This document shows positions 44,610-52,920 of a stretch of 64,000 nucleotides of DNA, piece after piece (the first letter of the stretch is position 1; every line of letters begins with the position of its first letter). The translations under genes and the position numbers were made by a program. Origin of the DNA: Corynebacterium sp. ACRPO. Its GTDB lineage: Bacteria > Actinomycetota > Actinomycetes > Mycobacteriales > Mycobacteriaceae. The DNA is taken from the NCBI RefSeq assembly GCF_022347205.1, contig NZ_JAKRNE010000001.1, positions 284,594 through 348,593 of the forward strand. Direction: 5' to 3'. The notes under the pieces were generated by a model. That model made no database searches, had not been told where the DNA came from, and was given only the letters and a program-made list of their open reading frames with translations.

Positions 44610-45932
44610 ATGAAAACGCTGCTGGAGAGGATGCCCGCCTGGCGGGAAAAGTTTTGGCTCATTCCTGCTGTGGCGGTGGCCCTCGCCGCAGTCGGTGCGG
44701 AGGTGCTCATTGCGGCTGGTAGCAATTTTGATGTGTCGGCCACACCCTTTTATGACGGCAGCGCCGATAGCGCGCAAGGGATTCTAAGCGCGGTAGCAAC
44801 CTCGTCATTATCCTTGGCCGGCACCGTCTTTTTCATCACCCTGACCGCGCTGTCGGGCGTGGTCACGGTGATGGGACCACGCCTCCTGCACGAGTTTTTA
44901 AAGGATCGCTCCATTCAATCCACGTTGGCGATCTACCTGGCAACCTTTATTTTTGCGCTCTTGTCCCTGCGCGCGGTCCGTACCGGCGGCGGTGGGGAAG
45001 AAGAATATGTTCCTTCCCTCAATGTAGCCGTCACGGTGCTGCTGGCCATCGCCTGCGTTGTCTTCCTCATCTACTTCATCGTGCATATTGCGCAATCGAT
45101 CAGCATGTCCCACGTGGTGCACGTGGTTGCCCAAGATGTAGAAAGCCACATGCGCCGGCTCATCCGCCGCGGTGAGGAGGAAGAGAAGGTAAAAGCGCCG
45201 GGGCCAGAGTTCTACACGAACGCGCAAAAGCGCCGCAGTAGTGAGACTGGCTATCTCAAATTCGTGGACTATGACGCCATTGCTCAGGCGGCGGCGCGGG
45301 AAAATTGTGCGGTGCACCTCGGCGTGGCACCGGGAGACCTCGTATTGGAAGGCGAGGTCATTGCCCACGGCGTGCCACGTTTGCCGGAAGATATAGAACG
45401 TCATATCGTGCTTACGCAGCACCGCGAAAACGCCTCCGCCCACGATCCACGCTTTACCGCCCGTCACCTTGCTGAGATTGCCGCCCGCGCTTTGAGCACC
45501 GGCGTTAATGACCCATTTACGGTAATTGACATCATTGACCGCTTTACCCAGATTCTTACGGTGATTGGGGATAAGCGGCTTCCGCAGGGCATTGTGCATG
45601 TGGGCGGCGAGTTTCGGCTGGATTATCAGACCTTTAGCTATGCCGAAATCGTCGATGCGATGTTTGCACAGATTCGGCGCGATGCGGCCGATAATGCGGA
45701 GATTTACCTCAGCATGCTGGATAACCTCGCTAAGGTCGTTGCCCTTCTTCGCACGGCGGAACGCCGGCGCGTGCTTGACGACGCCGCCCAGGCCATCTAC
45801 TCCGATGCTCGCCGCCAAGTAGGCGGCGAGGTGGAGCTGAAACAGTTGGAGGCTTCCTACCAGCACTTCCAGGCCAACCTAGCTGCGTGGGCGGAATCCG
45901 ATAAGCCGGGCGAGGAGCACGCCGCGGACTAG
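44610..45932 (+). CDS. DUF2254 membrane protein
   Basis: 440 residues. Four hydrophobic segments lie in the first 160 residues (about 17-37, 60-85, 108-128 and 135-158), followed by a soluble domain of about 270 residues containing DPRFTARHLAEIAARALSTGVNDPFT, the best conserved DUF2254 stretch. Function is unknown. It begins 6 bases after the ABC-F stop, so the two are probably co-transcribed. Confidence 0.85.
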   Translation: MKTLLERMPAWREKFWLIPAVAVALAAVGAEVLIAAGSNFDVSATPFYDGSADSAQGILSAVATSSLSLAGTVFFITLTALSGVVTVMGPRLLHEFLKDRSIQSTLAIYLATFIFALLSLRAVRTGGGGEEEYVPSLNVAVTVLLAIACVVFLIYFIVHIAQSISMSHVVHVVAQDVESHMRRLIRRGEEEEKVKAPGPEFYTNAQKRRSSETGYLKFVDYDAIAQAAARENCAVHLGVAPGDLVLEGEVIAHGVPRLPEDIERHIVLTQHRENASAHDPRFTARHLAEIAARALSTGVNDPFTVIDIIDRFTQILTVIGDKRLPQGIVHVGGEFRLDYQTFSYAEIVDAMFAQIRRDAADNAEIYLSMLDNLAKVVALLRTAERRRVLDDAAQAIYSDARRQVGGEVELKQLEASYQHFQANLAAWAESDKPGEEHAAD

Positions 45933-45956
45933 ACCGCGGCGCGGTTGTTGCTGGCG

Positions 45957-47321
45957 CTAGTTGCGGAATCCATGCACCGGCGCGGGGATGAAGCCGCCGC
46001 GGTTAATGAACTGCGCATTGCCCACCTGATTGACCGGGATGACTGGGGCGTAGCCAAGAAGTCCTCCGAAGCTGACCTCGTCTCCTACCTGGGCGCCAGG
46101 TACCGGAATGACGCGTACTGCGGTGGTTTTATGGTTCATCACGCCAATGGCGGCCTCATCAGCGATCATGCCCGAGATCGTCGCGGCCGAGGTATCGCCC
46201 GGCAGGGCAATCATGTCGAAGCCAACCGAGCAAATAGCGGTCATGGCCTCCAGCTTGTCCATGGAAATGGAGCCGGACTTGACCGCGTCGATCATGCCTT
46301 TGTCCTCGGAAACCGGGATGAAGGAACCAGACAACCCGCCCACGCGGGAACAAGCCATCATGCCGCCCTTCTTTACGGCGTCGTTAAGCAGAGCCAAGGC
46401 TGCAGTGGTGCCGTGGGTGCCCACCTGGTCTAAGCCCATGTGCTCCAAGATGTGCGCAACCGAATCGCCCAATTCGGCGGTGGGGGCAAGCGAAAGGTCG
46501 ATGATGCCGAAAGGAACGCCCAGGCGCTCCGAGGCCATGGTGCCCACCAGCTGCCCGGCGCGTGTGATCTTGAAAGCAGCCTTCTTCACCTCTTCTGCAA
46601 CCTGGTCTAAGCTGGCCCCCTCGAGCGAGCCCAAGGCACGGTCGACCACACCCGGGCCAGAAACGCCCACGGAGACCACACAATCGGGTTCCTCAATGCC
46701 GTGGAAGGCACCGGCCATAAAGGGATTATCTCCCACGGAGTTAGCAAAGACCACGAGCTTGGCGCACGCTATGGCGGAATCATCCTTAGTTAGCTCGGCC
46801 GCTTCCTTGATAACCTCGCCCATCTTCTTGGCTGCATCCATGTTGATGCCGGCGCGGGAGCTGGCGATATTCACGGAGGAACAGACGACGTCGGTAGTAG
46901 CCAGCGCCTCCGGAATGGAGCTGATGAGTTTTTGCTCCGCGGTCGTGGCGCCCTTTTCTACTAGGGCGGAATAGCCGCCCACGAAGTTGACGCCAACCTC
47001 CTTGGCTGCCTTATCCAGCGCCTTCGATGCATCAACGGGGTTTCCCTCTACGCCGGCCACCACCAACGAGATGGGGGTTACGGAGATGCGCTTATTGACG
47101 ATGGGGATACCGAGCTCGCCCTCGATGCCTTCGCACACCTCGACGAGGCGCCCTGCCTGCTGGGTGACGCGGTCATAGATGGCCTGGCAGGTAGCCTCCA
47201 TGGTGGAGCGGGTGCATCCGAGGAGGGAGATGCCCATGGTCACGGTGCGGATATCGAGACGATAGTTCTCAATCATCTCGATGGTGTCCAAGATATTGGT
47301 GGTATTAAAACGCGTACTCAT
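45957..47321 (-). CDS. PFL family protein (UPF0210/DUF711)
   Basis: 454 residues, the usual length of this family, whose structure resembles pyruvate formate-lyase-like barrels but whose reaction is unknown. Seen: [25 protein letters not shown] at the N-terminus and repeated glycine-rich [12 protein letters not shown] and [17 protein letters not shown] stretches. It begins one base after the stop of an ACT-domain gene; this ACT-PFL pairing is widespread in bacteria and suggests the ACT protein is its regulatory partner. Confidence 0.9.
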   Translation of the reverse strand: MSTRFNTTNILDTIEMIENYRLDIRTVTMGISLLGCTRSTMEATCQAIYDRVTQQAGRLVEVCEGIEGELGIPIVNKRISVTPISLVVAGVEGNPVDASKALDKAAKEVGVNFVGGYSALVEKGATTAEQKLISSIPEALATTDVVCSSVNIASSRAGINMDAAKKMGEVIKEAAELTKDDSAIACAKLVVFANSVGDNPFMAGAFHGIEEPDCVVSVGVSGPGVVDRALGSLEGASLDQVAEEVKKAAFKITRAGQLVGTMASERLGVPFGIIDLSLAPTAELGDSVAHILEHMGLDQVGTHGTTAALALLNDAVKKGGMMACSRVGGLSGSFIPVSEDKGMIDAVKSGSISMDKLEAMTAICSVGFDMIALPGDTSAATISGMIADEAAIGVMNHKTTAVRVIPVPGAQVGDEVSFGGLLGYAPVIPVNQVGNAQFINRGGFIPAPVHGFRN

Positions 47322-47322
47322 T

Positions 47323-47592
47323 CTAAATCTCGTTCATGGCGGTGAAGAGGTCTTCGGACTGAATGCGGATGGACTGGTGCTTTTCCTCCGCCACGGGGCG
47401 CATGCGCTCCTTGATGGTCTGGATGGAGACCTTGTCCGCATCGAATTCGACGCGCAGGATCATGGTGAAGTATCCGCCCATGAGCGTCTGGGAGACGTCG
47501 ATGACGTTGATATCGAGTTCTGCAAGGGTAGTGGTCACCGCGGCGATGATGCCGGTGCTATCGGCGCCGGTGACGGTCATAATGGCATACAT
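47323..47592 (-). CDS. ACT domain protein (UPF0237)
   Basis: 89 residues forming a single ACT domain ([37 protein letters not shown]). ACT domains bind amino acids or similar small ligands. It lies directly before the PFL-family gene with a one-base gap, so the two proteins probably act together, with the ligand-binding ACT protein controlling the other. No ligand can be named. Confidence 0.88.
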   Translation of the reverse strand: MYAIMTVTGADSTGIIAAVTTTLAELDINVIDVSQTLMGGYFTMILRVEFDADKVSIQTIKERMRPVAEEKHQSIRIQSEDLFTAMNEI

Positions 47593-47682
47593 GCAGACAA
47601 GTCTATCTGCTTGCCGGGCACGCCGCGGTGGTTTGTGCGTGCCAGATAGGTGAGGGCGTCTGCACGCCGGCCGCGCCGTTGT

Positions 47683-47688
47683 TACGGT
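47683..47688 (+). promoter_or_regulatory. -10 element for the NAD(P)-binding protein gene
   Basis: TACGGT followed by eight bases (GGGGAGGC) and ATG 47697. The GGGGAGG is one base from the ATG, too close for normal ribosome binding, so leaderless initiation is the better reading. Confidence 0.4.
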
Positions 47689-47696
47689 GGGGAGGC

Positions 47697-48371
47697 ATGA
47701 CTGATAAGAAGAAGATTCTGTACATCGGTGGACACGGCAAGGTCGGACTGCTGACCGCCCCTAAGCTGGTTGACGCCGGCCACGAGGTCGACTCCCTCAT
47801 CCGCAATCCAGAGCAGAAGTCCGAGATTGAAAAGCTCGGCGCGACCCCGGTTATGGCGGATATTACTGAACAAACCGTGGATCAGTGGGCAGATCTTTTC
47901 GCCGCTTATGACGCTGTAGTCTGGGGCGCCGGCAATGGCGGCCGAGGTGGGGCAGACCTCACCTGGGCCGTTGACCGCGATGGTGCCCTCGCTACCCTCG
48001 ACGCCATGGACAAGTTGCAGCAGGAGGGCAAGAATGTGCCTGCCTATGTGATGATCTCTTATGCCGGCTCCCAGGTAGCAACCACGGATCCTGCCGATGA
48101 GAAGTGGTATGCCTATGTGGAGTCGAAGAAGGAAGTAGACAACCGCCTTGTACAGGCCAGCTACCCGCACCTCATCCTCAAGCCAGCGATGCTGACCGAG
48201 GAACCAGCCAAGGGCATTGAGCAGATTGAGGAAAAGAAGCTGAAGGAGTCTCTGACTTCTTCCCGCGAGCTGGTTGCGGACGTCATCGTCGAGGCCCTTG
48301 GCCGCGACAACCTGCCGGATTCCCCGCTTGCCTTCGTTGATGGCGACAATCCGGTGAGCTCTATCAAGTAA
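47697..48371 (+). CDS. NAD(P)-binding atypical short-chain reductase-like protein
   Basis: 224 residues. The N-terminus has the Rossmann motif ILYIGGHGKVGLLTAPKLVDAGHEV, and the middle contains AYVMISYAGS and YVESKKEVDNRLVQASYPHLILKPAMLTEEP, as in NAD(P)H-binding proteins of the YwnB/YhfK group. The catalytic tyrosine-lysine of classical dehydrogenases is not clearly placed. Function unknown. ATG 47697 is chosen; the longer frame encodes Cys-rich residues unlike the family. Confidence 0.82.
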   Translation: MTDKKKILYIGGHGKVGLLTAPKLVDAGHEVDSLIRNPEQKSEIEKLGATPVMADITEQTVDQWADLFAAYDAVVWGAGNGGRGGADLTWAVDRDGALATLDAMDKLQQEGKNVPAYVMISYAGSQVATTDPADEKWYAYVESKKEVDNRLVQASYPHLILKPAMLTEEPAKGIEQIEEKKLKESLTSSRELVADVIVEALGRDNLPDSPLAFVDGDNPVSSIK

Positions 48372-48392
48372 GTCGCTAGACTGGCTGGCATT

Positions 48393-49364
48393 ATGACTAC
48401 TAAGCCACCAGCTGTACTCATTGATTGCGATCCCGGCATCGATGATTGCCTCGCCCTCATGTACTTGGCGGGTCTGCATCATGCCGGTGAGATTGAGCTG
48501 GTGGGGGTTACCACCACGGCCGGCAACGTCGAGGTCCACCAGACCGCGGCTAATGCCCGCTGGATTCTGGACCTGTGCTCGCTTGCCGACGTTCCCGCAG
48601 CCCCCGGCCTACCCCTACCGCTCAAGGTGGATCTCACCACCACCCCTGAGACCCATGGCCCGACAGGACTGGGCTACGCACATGCCCCCGCTGCCGCCGC
48701 CAAGCTGCAACAGCGCGATTGGCAGCAGGTATGGGAAGAAGCATTAGCCACCCACGACGATCTGCAGCTGATCGTTACTGGACCGGTCACCAACCTTGCT
48801 GCATTCGAAGCAACCCATAGCGAAGCTGCCGCGCGCTTCGGCGCCATCACCATCATGGGCGGCGCGGTCAATTACCGCGGAAACACCACGCCAACTGCCG
48901 AGTGGAACTTTTGGGTGGATCCACACGCCGCCGCCCAACATTTTCATTCAACCGCCCCACGCGTTCTCACCACGCTGTGTTCCCTCGAAGTAACGGAACA
49001 GTTTCTCATCACCTCGCAGCGCCTAGACGAGGTCCTTGAATTGTTGGGGGAGCACCCCACGGCACAAATCCTGCCGGACGTGTTGCGTTTTTATTTTGAA
49101 TTCCACCAGGCACAAGGGGAGGGATATCAAGCTCAAATCCACGACCTCTTGACCTGCATGATTGCTCTCGGGCGCATCAATTTCGGCGCGGTAGAAACCA
49201 CCATGGACGTCGAGGCGGAATCGTCACTGCTGCGGGGCACGAGCGTTGCGGATTTGCGCAACCATTGGGGCCGCGCCCTCAACGCGCGGCTGGTAACAAG
49301 CGCAGACATAGCGGCCGCACACCACGAATGCGTGCGGGGATTGACGCTATTGGCTTCGCATTAG
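48393..49364 (+). CDS. iunH: Nucleoside hydrolase (inosine-uridine preferring type)
   Basis: Splits ribonucleosides into base and ribose. 323 residues with the calcium-binding motif VLIDCDPGIDDCLAL (DxDPGxDD, about residues 8-22), the TTAGNVEVHQTAANA segment, and GPVTNLAAF. The downstream His/Asp pair of the active site lies near residues 240-260 by family comparison. A TAGACT 10 bases before ATG is a possible leaderless promoter. The adjacent ECF importer makes a nucleoside salvage unit likely. Confidence 0.9.
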   Translation: MTTKPPAVLIDCDPGIDDCLALMYLAGLHHAGEIELVGVTTTAGNVEVHQTAANARWILDLCSLADVPAAPGLPLPLKVDLTTTPETHGPTGLGYAHAPAAAAKLQQRDWQQVWEEALATHDDLQLIVTGPVTNLAAFEATHSEAAARFGAITIMGGAVNYRGNTTPTAEWNFWVDPHAAAQHFHSTAPRVLTTLCSLEVTEQFLITSQRLDEVLELLGEHPTAQILPDVLRFYFEFHQAQGEGYQAQIHDLLTCMIALGRINFGAVETTMDVEAESSLLRGTSVADLRNHWGRALNARLVTSADIAAAHHECVRGLTLLASH

Positions 49365-49511
49365 TGGCTTTTGACACGCAGAACCTCTACTATTATCCGC
49401 GGCGCACGTGCCGTGCGAGCTCGCTTTCCGAGGTGACATAGGAAAAACAGCACCATCCGCGGTCGTCGTTTATTTTGCCCATTTTTCGGTATATGGATTT
49501 GGACTTTTACT

Positions 49512-50258
49512 GTGTCACAGCTTTCTCTCACCCCCGCCCGCAAAGCCATGGTCATCGCGGGTGCACTCATCGTCGCCGCAACCTGGATTTATCTGGTTCT
49601 CCTGCGTCCTACTGATTGGGAATCTGTCGCCGGCTCGACAGAGGCGCTCATTACCCTCGCCGGCTACCTCGTTGGCGCCGCGCTTCTTCTAGCCGGCACC
49701 GTTCCGGCGCTACCGGCACGAACCATCGCCATCATCCCGGTAGCGCTAGTGCTCAATATTGTTGTTGGCGAAATCATCGGTTCTATCGGCGTTCCGCTGT
49801 ATATCGACTCCGTGGGAACAATCCTGGTAGCCGCGCTTGCGGGACCCATTGCCGGATTGGCTACCGGTACATTGTCCTCCGTCGTATGGGGGCTGTTGAA
49901 CCCTGCCGCCCTGCCCTTCGCCGCCGTGTCCGCCGCCACGGGGTTCCTCTCCGGACTGGTAATCAAGAAGGGCGCTTTCACCAAGGTCTGGTGGGTTATT
50001 CTCAGCGGCGCCGTCATCGGCATCATTTCTGGTATGCTCGCCGCACCAGTGGCTGCCTTTGTTTATGGCGGTACCGCAGGTCTTGGTACGGGCGCGGTTG
50101 TTTCGCTCTTCCGAGAACTGGGCAATTCCCTCATCGCCTCGGTTACGCTCCAGTCCTTTATTTCGGATCCCCTGGATAAGGCACTGGTCTTCCTCATTGT
50201 CTGGGCAGCGGTAAAGGCACTGCCACAGCGCACCCGAGAATCCCTCCAGCCACGTTAA
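49512..50258 (+). CDS. ECF transporter substrate-binding (S) component
   Basis: 248 residues with six or more hydrophobic segments. The first segment carries an AxxxA pattern (AGALIVAAT), by which S components contact EcfT. The central DSVGTILVAALAGPIAGLATGTLSSVVWGLL is characteristic of ECF S components. The substrate is not known; the neighbouring nucleoside hydrolase suggests a nucleoside or nucleobase. GTG 49512 has no clear ribosome site, so the start is uncertain. The last base overlaps the ecfT start (TAATG). Confidence 0.82.
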   Translation: MSQLSLTPARKAMVIAGALIVAATWIYLVLLRPTDWESVAGSTEALITLAGYLVGAALLLAGTVPALPARTIAIIPVALVLNIVVGEIIGSIGVPLYIDSVGTILVAALAGPIAGLATGTLSSVVWGLLNPAALPFAAVSAATGFLSGLVIKKGAFTKVWWVILSGAVIGIISGMLAAPVAAFVYGGTAGLGTGAVVSLFRELGNSLIASVTLQSFISDPLDKALVFLIVWAAVKALPQRTRESLQPR

Positions 50259-50950
50259 TGCAGGGCCTTCATCCCGCGACCGTTGTCACCATCGCGGCCT
50301 GCGGCTGGATCCTTACTTTGGCGCTGGATACCCCGGTGGCGTCGGCAAGCGTAGTGCTTCTCGCCCTAGCCTGCGGTACTGCCGCTACCCGCAACGCTTC
50401 CGTGATTTTGACAACTGTGGCGCTAAGCGCCCCGGCGGCCCTTTCCATGCTGGTCATTCACGCCCCCTACGGTGATGACCCAGTGCTGCCGCTGGTAACA
50501 AGCGACGGCCTGGTGCTCGCCGCCACCCTCACCCTCCGATTCTGCGCCCTCATGGCCTGCTTCATCGCGGCCATGGCAGCGCTGCGCATTGCTGATATCG
50601 CCAAATGGCTGCAAGTTTCGCGCGCTGGCCACAAGGTCGCATATATCGTTGGAGCCTCCCTGCAAACCCTGCCCCAAGGTGCGCACGCTTGGCGCTGCGT
50701 CCGTGAGGCCAACCAGCTCGCCGGCATCACCGTGACCTGGCGCAACACCATTTCGCGCGTCATTATTCCCGTTATCGCTCGCCTCCTTACCCAAGGAACC
50801 CAACGTGGCCAGGCCCTAGCCGCCGTCGGATTCGACCAAGAGGGTCAACGCACCCTCCTGCGTCCTGTTGCCGATTCCATGGCCTCTCGCGTCGTACGCT
50901 TGGTCATTCCATTAGTTAGCTTTGCGGTGGTGATTGCTACATGGATTTAG
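50258..50950 (+). CDS. ecfT: ECF transporter transmembrane (T) component
   Basis: 230 residues. Four to five hydrophobic segments in the first 120 residues and one at the C-terminus, with coupling-helix sequences VSRAGHKVAYIVGASLQTLPQ and TQRGQALAAVGFDQEG between them, as in EcfT proteins that join S components to the ATPases. It overlaps the S-component stop by one base and the ATPase start by ten bases. Confidence 0.85.
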   Translation: MQGLHPATVVTIAACGWILTLALDTPVASASVVLLALACGTAATRNASVILTTVALSAPAALSMLVIHAPYGDDPVLPLVTSDGLVLAATLTLRFCALMACFIAAMAALRIADIAKWLQVSRAGHKVAYIVGASLQTLPQGAHAWRCVREANQLAGITVTWRNTISRVIIPVIARLLTQGTQRGQALAAVGFDQEGQRTLLRPVADSMASRVVRLVIPLVSFAVVIATWI

Positions 50951-52077
50951 CCCGCATTAAGCCCACCCCAGGGGCCATTTATCAAGTACTCGTCGAACCT
51001 GACACAGCCGCCGAAGACGTTGCCGTGGAACTAGCGGAGTACCTATCTACCGAAGCCATCATCGGCACGGATGCCTCAGCACAGATTAGCTTCCTGCGGG
51101 AAACCTGCATCGAAGAAGTAGTTTTAGGCCTCGAAAATGCCGGCGTGCCTGCCCCTGAAATGCAGCGGCGCGGGGAGCGAATGCTTCGCGCTGTAGGACT
51201 GTCTGACTACTGCGAACATGACCCAACCCAGCTATCTGGTGGCCAAACGCGCAGGTTGGCGGCAGCCTGTGTTGCCATTCGCGAGCCAAAAGTCATGATT
51301 GTGTGCGAGCCTGCAGCCGGGCTAGACGCTAACTCACGCACGCAAGTAGTTCGCCTCTTGCAGGCAATGCCGGGGACTTGCGTGATTTCCGTTTCTAGCT
51401 CCTCCTGGCCAGACTTGGGTGGCGACATCATCGGAACAGACCCACTCGTAGCGGACCTCGACTTACCGCGGGTTTCTGCAAGCTCCCGGACAGGGAGTAT
51501 CGGTCCGCTAACGGCACACAGGGGTGCAGTAAAGAAGAAATGGTGGCATTTTTCTCAGCCCACCGGCACGTCCTTCAGCGTCGGACCGGTAGAAATCCCT
51601 ATCACGGAATCTGCGGTTACGTGGCTGCGAGGCAATAATGGCAGTGGCAAGACCACGCTCCTGCGCGCTGCTGCTGGACTCGATGGTGCCGGAGTTGTCT
51701 CGAATCCACCCGCTCTTGCCCTGCAATCGCCGTTTGATCAGGCAGTGTTTGCAACGGTGGAGGAATTCGTCCCCAATGACACCTTGCGCAACCTGCTGGG
51801 ACTAAACCCCGCAGACCATCCTCTCGATCTTTCATCGTCTCGTCTGAGACTTGCGCAAATTGCCCACGTGATCGGGCAGCACCGACAGGTGGTCCTGCTC
51901 GACGAGCCAGACACCTTGCTTTCCGCTGCCGACCGCTGGCTCATGCACCAATTGATCCACCATGCACTGCAGTCCGGCAGCGCCCTCGTGGTTACCTGCC
52001 ACGATCCTAAGTTTGTGGCAGAAATAGGAACTTATGCCCAAGTGGCGGAAAAGACAGTGCCGGTGCCGCAACATTAG
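50941..52077 (+). CDS. Fused ECF transporter ATPase (two nucleotide-binding domains, complementary degeneration)
   Basis: 378 residues joining two ATPase domains. Domain 1 (about 1-185) keeps LSGGQ (98-102) and Glu 123 but has no Walker A lysine (VEPDTAAEDVA where GxxGxGKS is expected), Cys 122 instead of the Walker B Asp, and no switch His. Domain 2 (about 205-378) has Walker A GNNGSGKTT (231-239), Q262, Walker B VVLLDEP (317-323) and His 354, but its signature is DLSSSRLRL. Only one complete ATP site can form. At 378 residues it is shorter than a normal fusion of two such domains. The frame is continuous and overlaps ecfT, so it is not an obvious pseudogene. Confidence 0.82.
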   Translation: MDLARIKPTPGAIYQVLVEPDTAAEDVAVELAEYLSTEAIIGTDASAQISFLRETCIEEVVLGLENAGVPAPEMQRRGERMLRAVGLSDYCEHDPTQLSGGQTRRLAAACVAIREPKVMIVCEPAAGLDANSRTQVVRLLQAMPGTCVISVSSSSWPDLGGDIIGTDPLVADLDLPRVSASSRTGSIGPLTAHRGAVKKKWWHFSQPTGTSFSVGPVEIPITESAVTWLRGNNGSGKTTLLRAAAGLDGAGVVSNPPALALQSPFDQAVFATVEEFVPNDTLRNLLGLNPADHPLDLSSSRLRLAQIAHVIGQHRQVVLLDEPDTLLSAADRWLMHQLIHHALQSGSALVVTCHDPKFVAEIGTYAQVAEKTVPVPQH

Positions 52078-52152
52078 GCGCATACAATACTGCTCCCGGC
52101 TACTTCCAACATCAGTTTAGAAGCAGCTGGGAGCAGAAGTAGGTGTATGGGG

Positions 52153-52728
52153 TTACTGTGGGCTCGCCTGAACACCGCGGATGGATTGCTCTACTAAGTC
52201 AAGAACATTTTCCAACTCCGCGGTATCGCCCAAGGCAAGCCGGTTAATGAATCCGTCCATGAACACCTCAAGATAGATGGCTAAGGTATCGATTCCTACA
52301 TCATCTCGTAGGCGACCCTTATCCGCATTAGATGCCAATCGTGCGCGAACGGCTTCATCACGAACCGATTGATTTTCTTTCCACCGAGCGGCGAACGAGG
52401 GGTCAGTGCGTAGCAGGGAGGTGATTTCCAAGCGAGTGGCTAGCCAATCGTGGCGCTCGGGATGTTGGAGCATTTCCCGCATGACTTCTACCAAGCCATT
52501 TTGAGCCACGACTTCGGCCTGCCGAGCGGCATCTTCTTGCGCCAAGGCTAGGAATAGCGACTCTTTGTCACCGAAGTGGTGAAAAATTGCGCCACGTGAC
52601 TTACCCGTCGCTTGCTCCAAAAGCCGAACAGTCGCTCCCTCGTACCCGTGCTCTGCAAAGCAGCGGCGGGCACCTACGAGAATGTCGTGCCGGCGGCGGC
52701 TAAGTTCAGATTCGCTCACGATGGGCAT
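52153..52728 (-). CDS. acnR: TetR-family repressor of aconitase AcnR
   Basis: 191 residues: N-terminal helix-turn-helix (GARRCFAEHGYEGATVRLLEQATGKSRGAIFHHFGDKESLF, about residues 15-55) and an effector-binding core. It closely resembles C. glutamicum AcnR, which represses acn and binds citrate/Mg. It lies downstream of acn in the same direction, as in C. glutamicum, and a matching operator sits in the acn promoter. Confidence 0.93.
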   Translation of the reverse strand: MPIVSESELSRRRHDILVGARRCFAEHGYEGATVRLLEQATGKSRGAIFHHFGDKESLFLALAQEDAARQAEVVAQNGLVEVMREMLQHPERHDWLATRLEITSLLRTDPSFAARWKENQSVRDEAVRARLASNADKGRLRDDVGIDTLAIYLEVFMDGFINRLALGDTAELENVLDLVEQSIRGVQASPQ

Positions 52729-52810
52729 AGTAGGGAACTCTCCTTAATGGGGGATGTCTAAAGAATCTTTAATCAGTAATTTTAAATAAGAAATAAAATC
52801 GACGTGACGA

Positions 52811-52860
52811 AACGCGGGGCCGCATTGCCCTTCCTGGGGAGGGCGGTGCAACCCCGCGTT
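52811..52860 (-). terminator. Hairpin between acn and acnR (distal)
   Basis: AACGCGGGG and CCCCGCGTT are perfect arms with an inner GCCC/GGGC stem. On the minus strand TCGTCAC and then T-rich GATTTTATTTC follow, so it may reduce read-through from acn into acnR. Confidence 0.5.
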
Positions 52861-52873
52861 GTCGACAGAACTT

Positions 52874-52908
52874 AGTCCTTTAGCTCCCCTCGGGTGGGCT
52901 AAAGGACT
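52874..52908 (-). terminator. Hairpin after acn (proximal)
   Basis: AGTCCTTTAGC and GCTAAAGGACT are perfect 11-base arms 13 bases after the acn stop. No T-run follows; it may protect the acn message or pause polymerase. Confidence 0.5.
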
Positions 52909-52920
52909 GCGCGAAGACGC

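Noticed and set aside
50941..51500. ATPase domain 1 as a frameshifted pseudogene
   Set aside because: The frame is open throughout, overlaps ecfT by ten bases and still has a perfect LSGGQ, so decay by frameshift is not supported.
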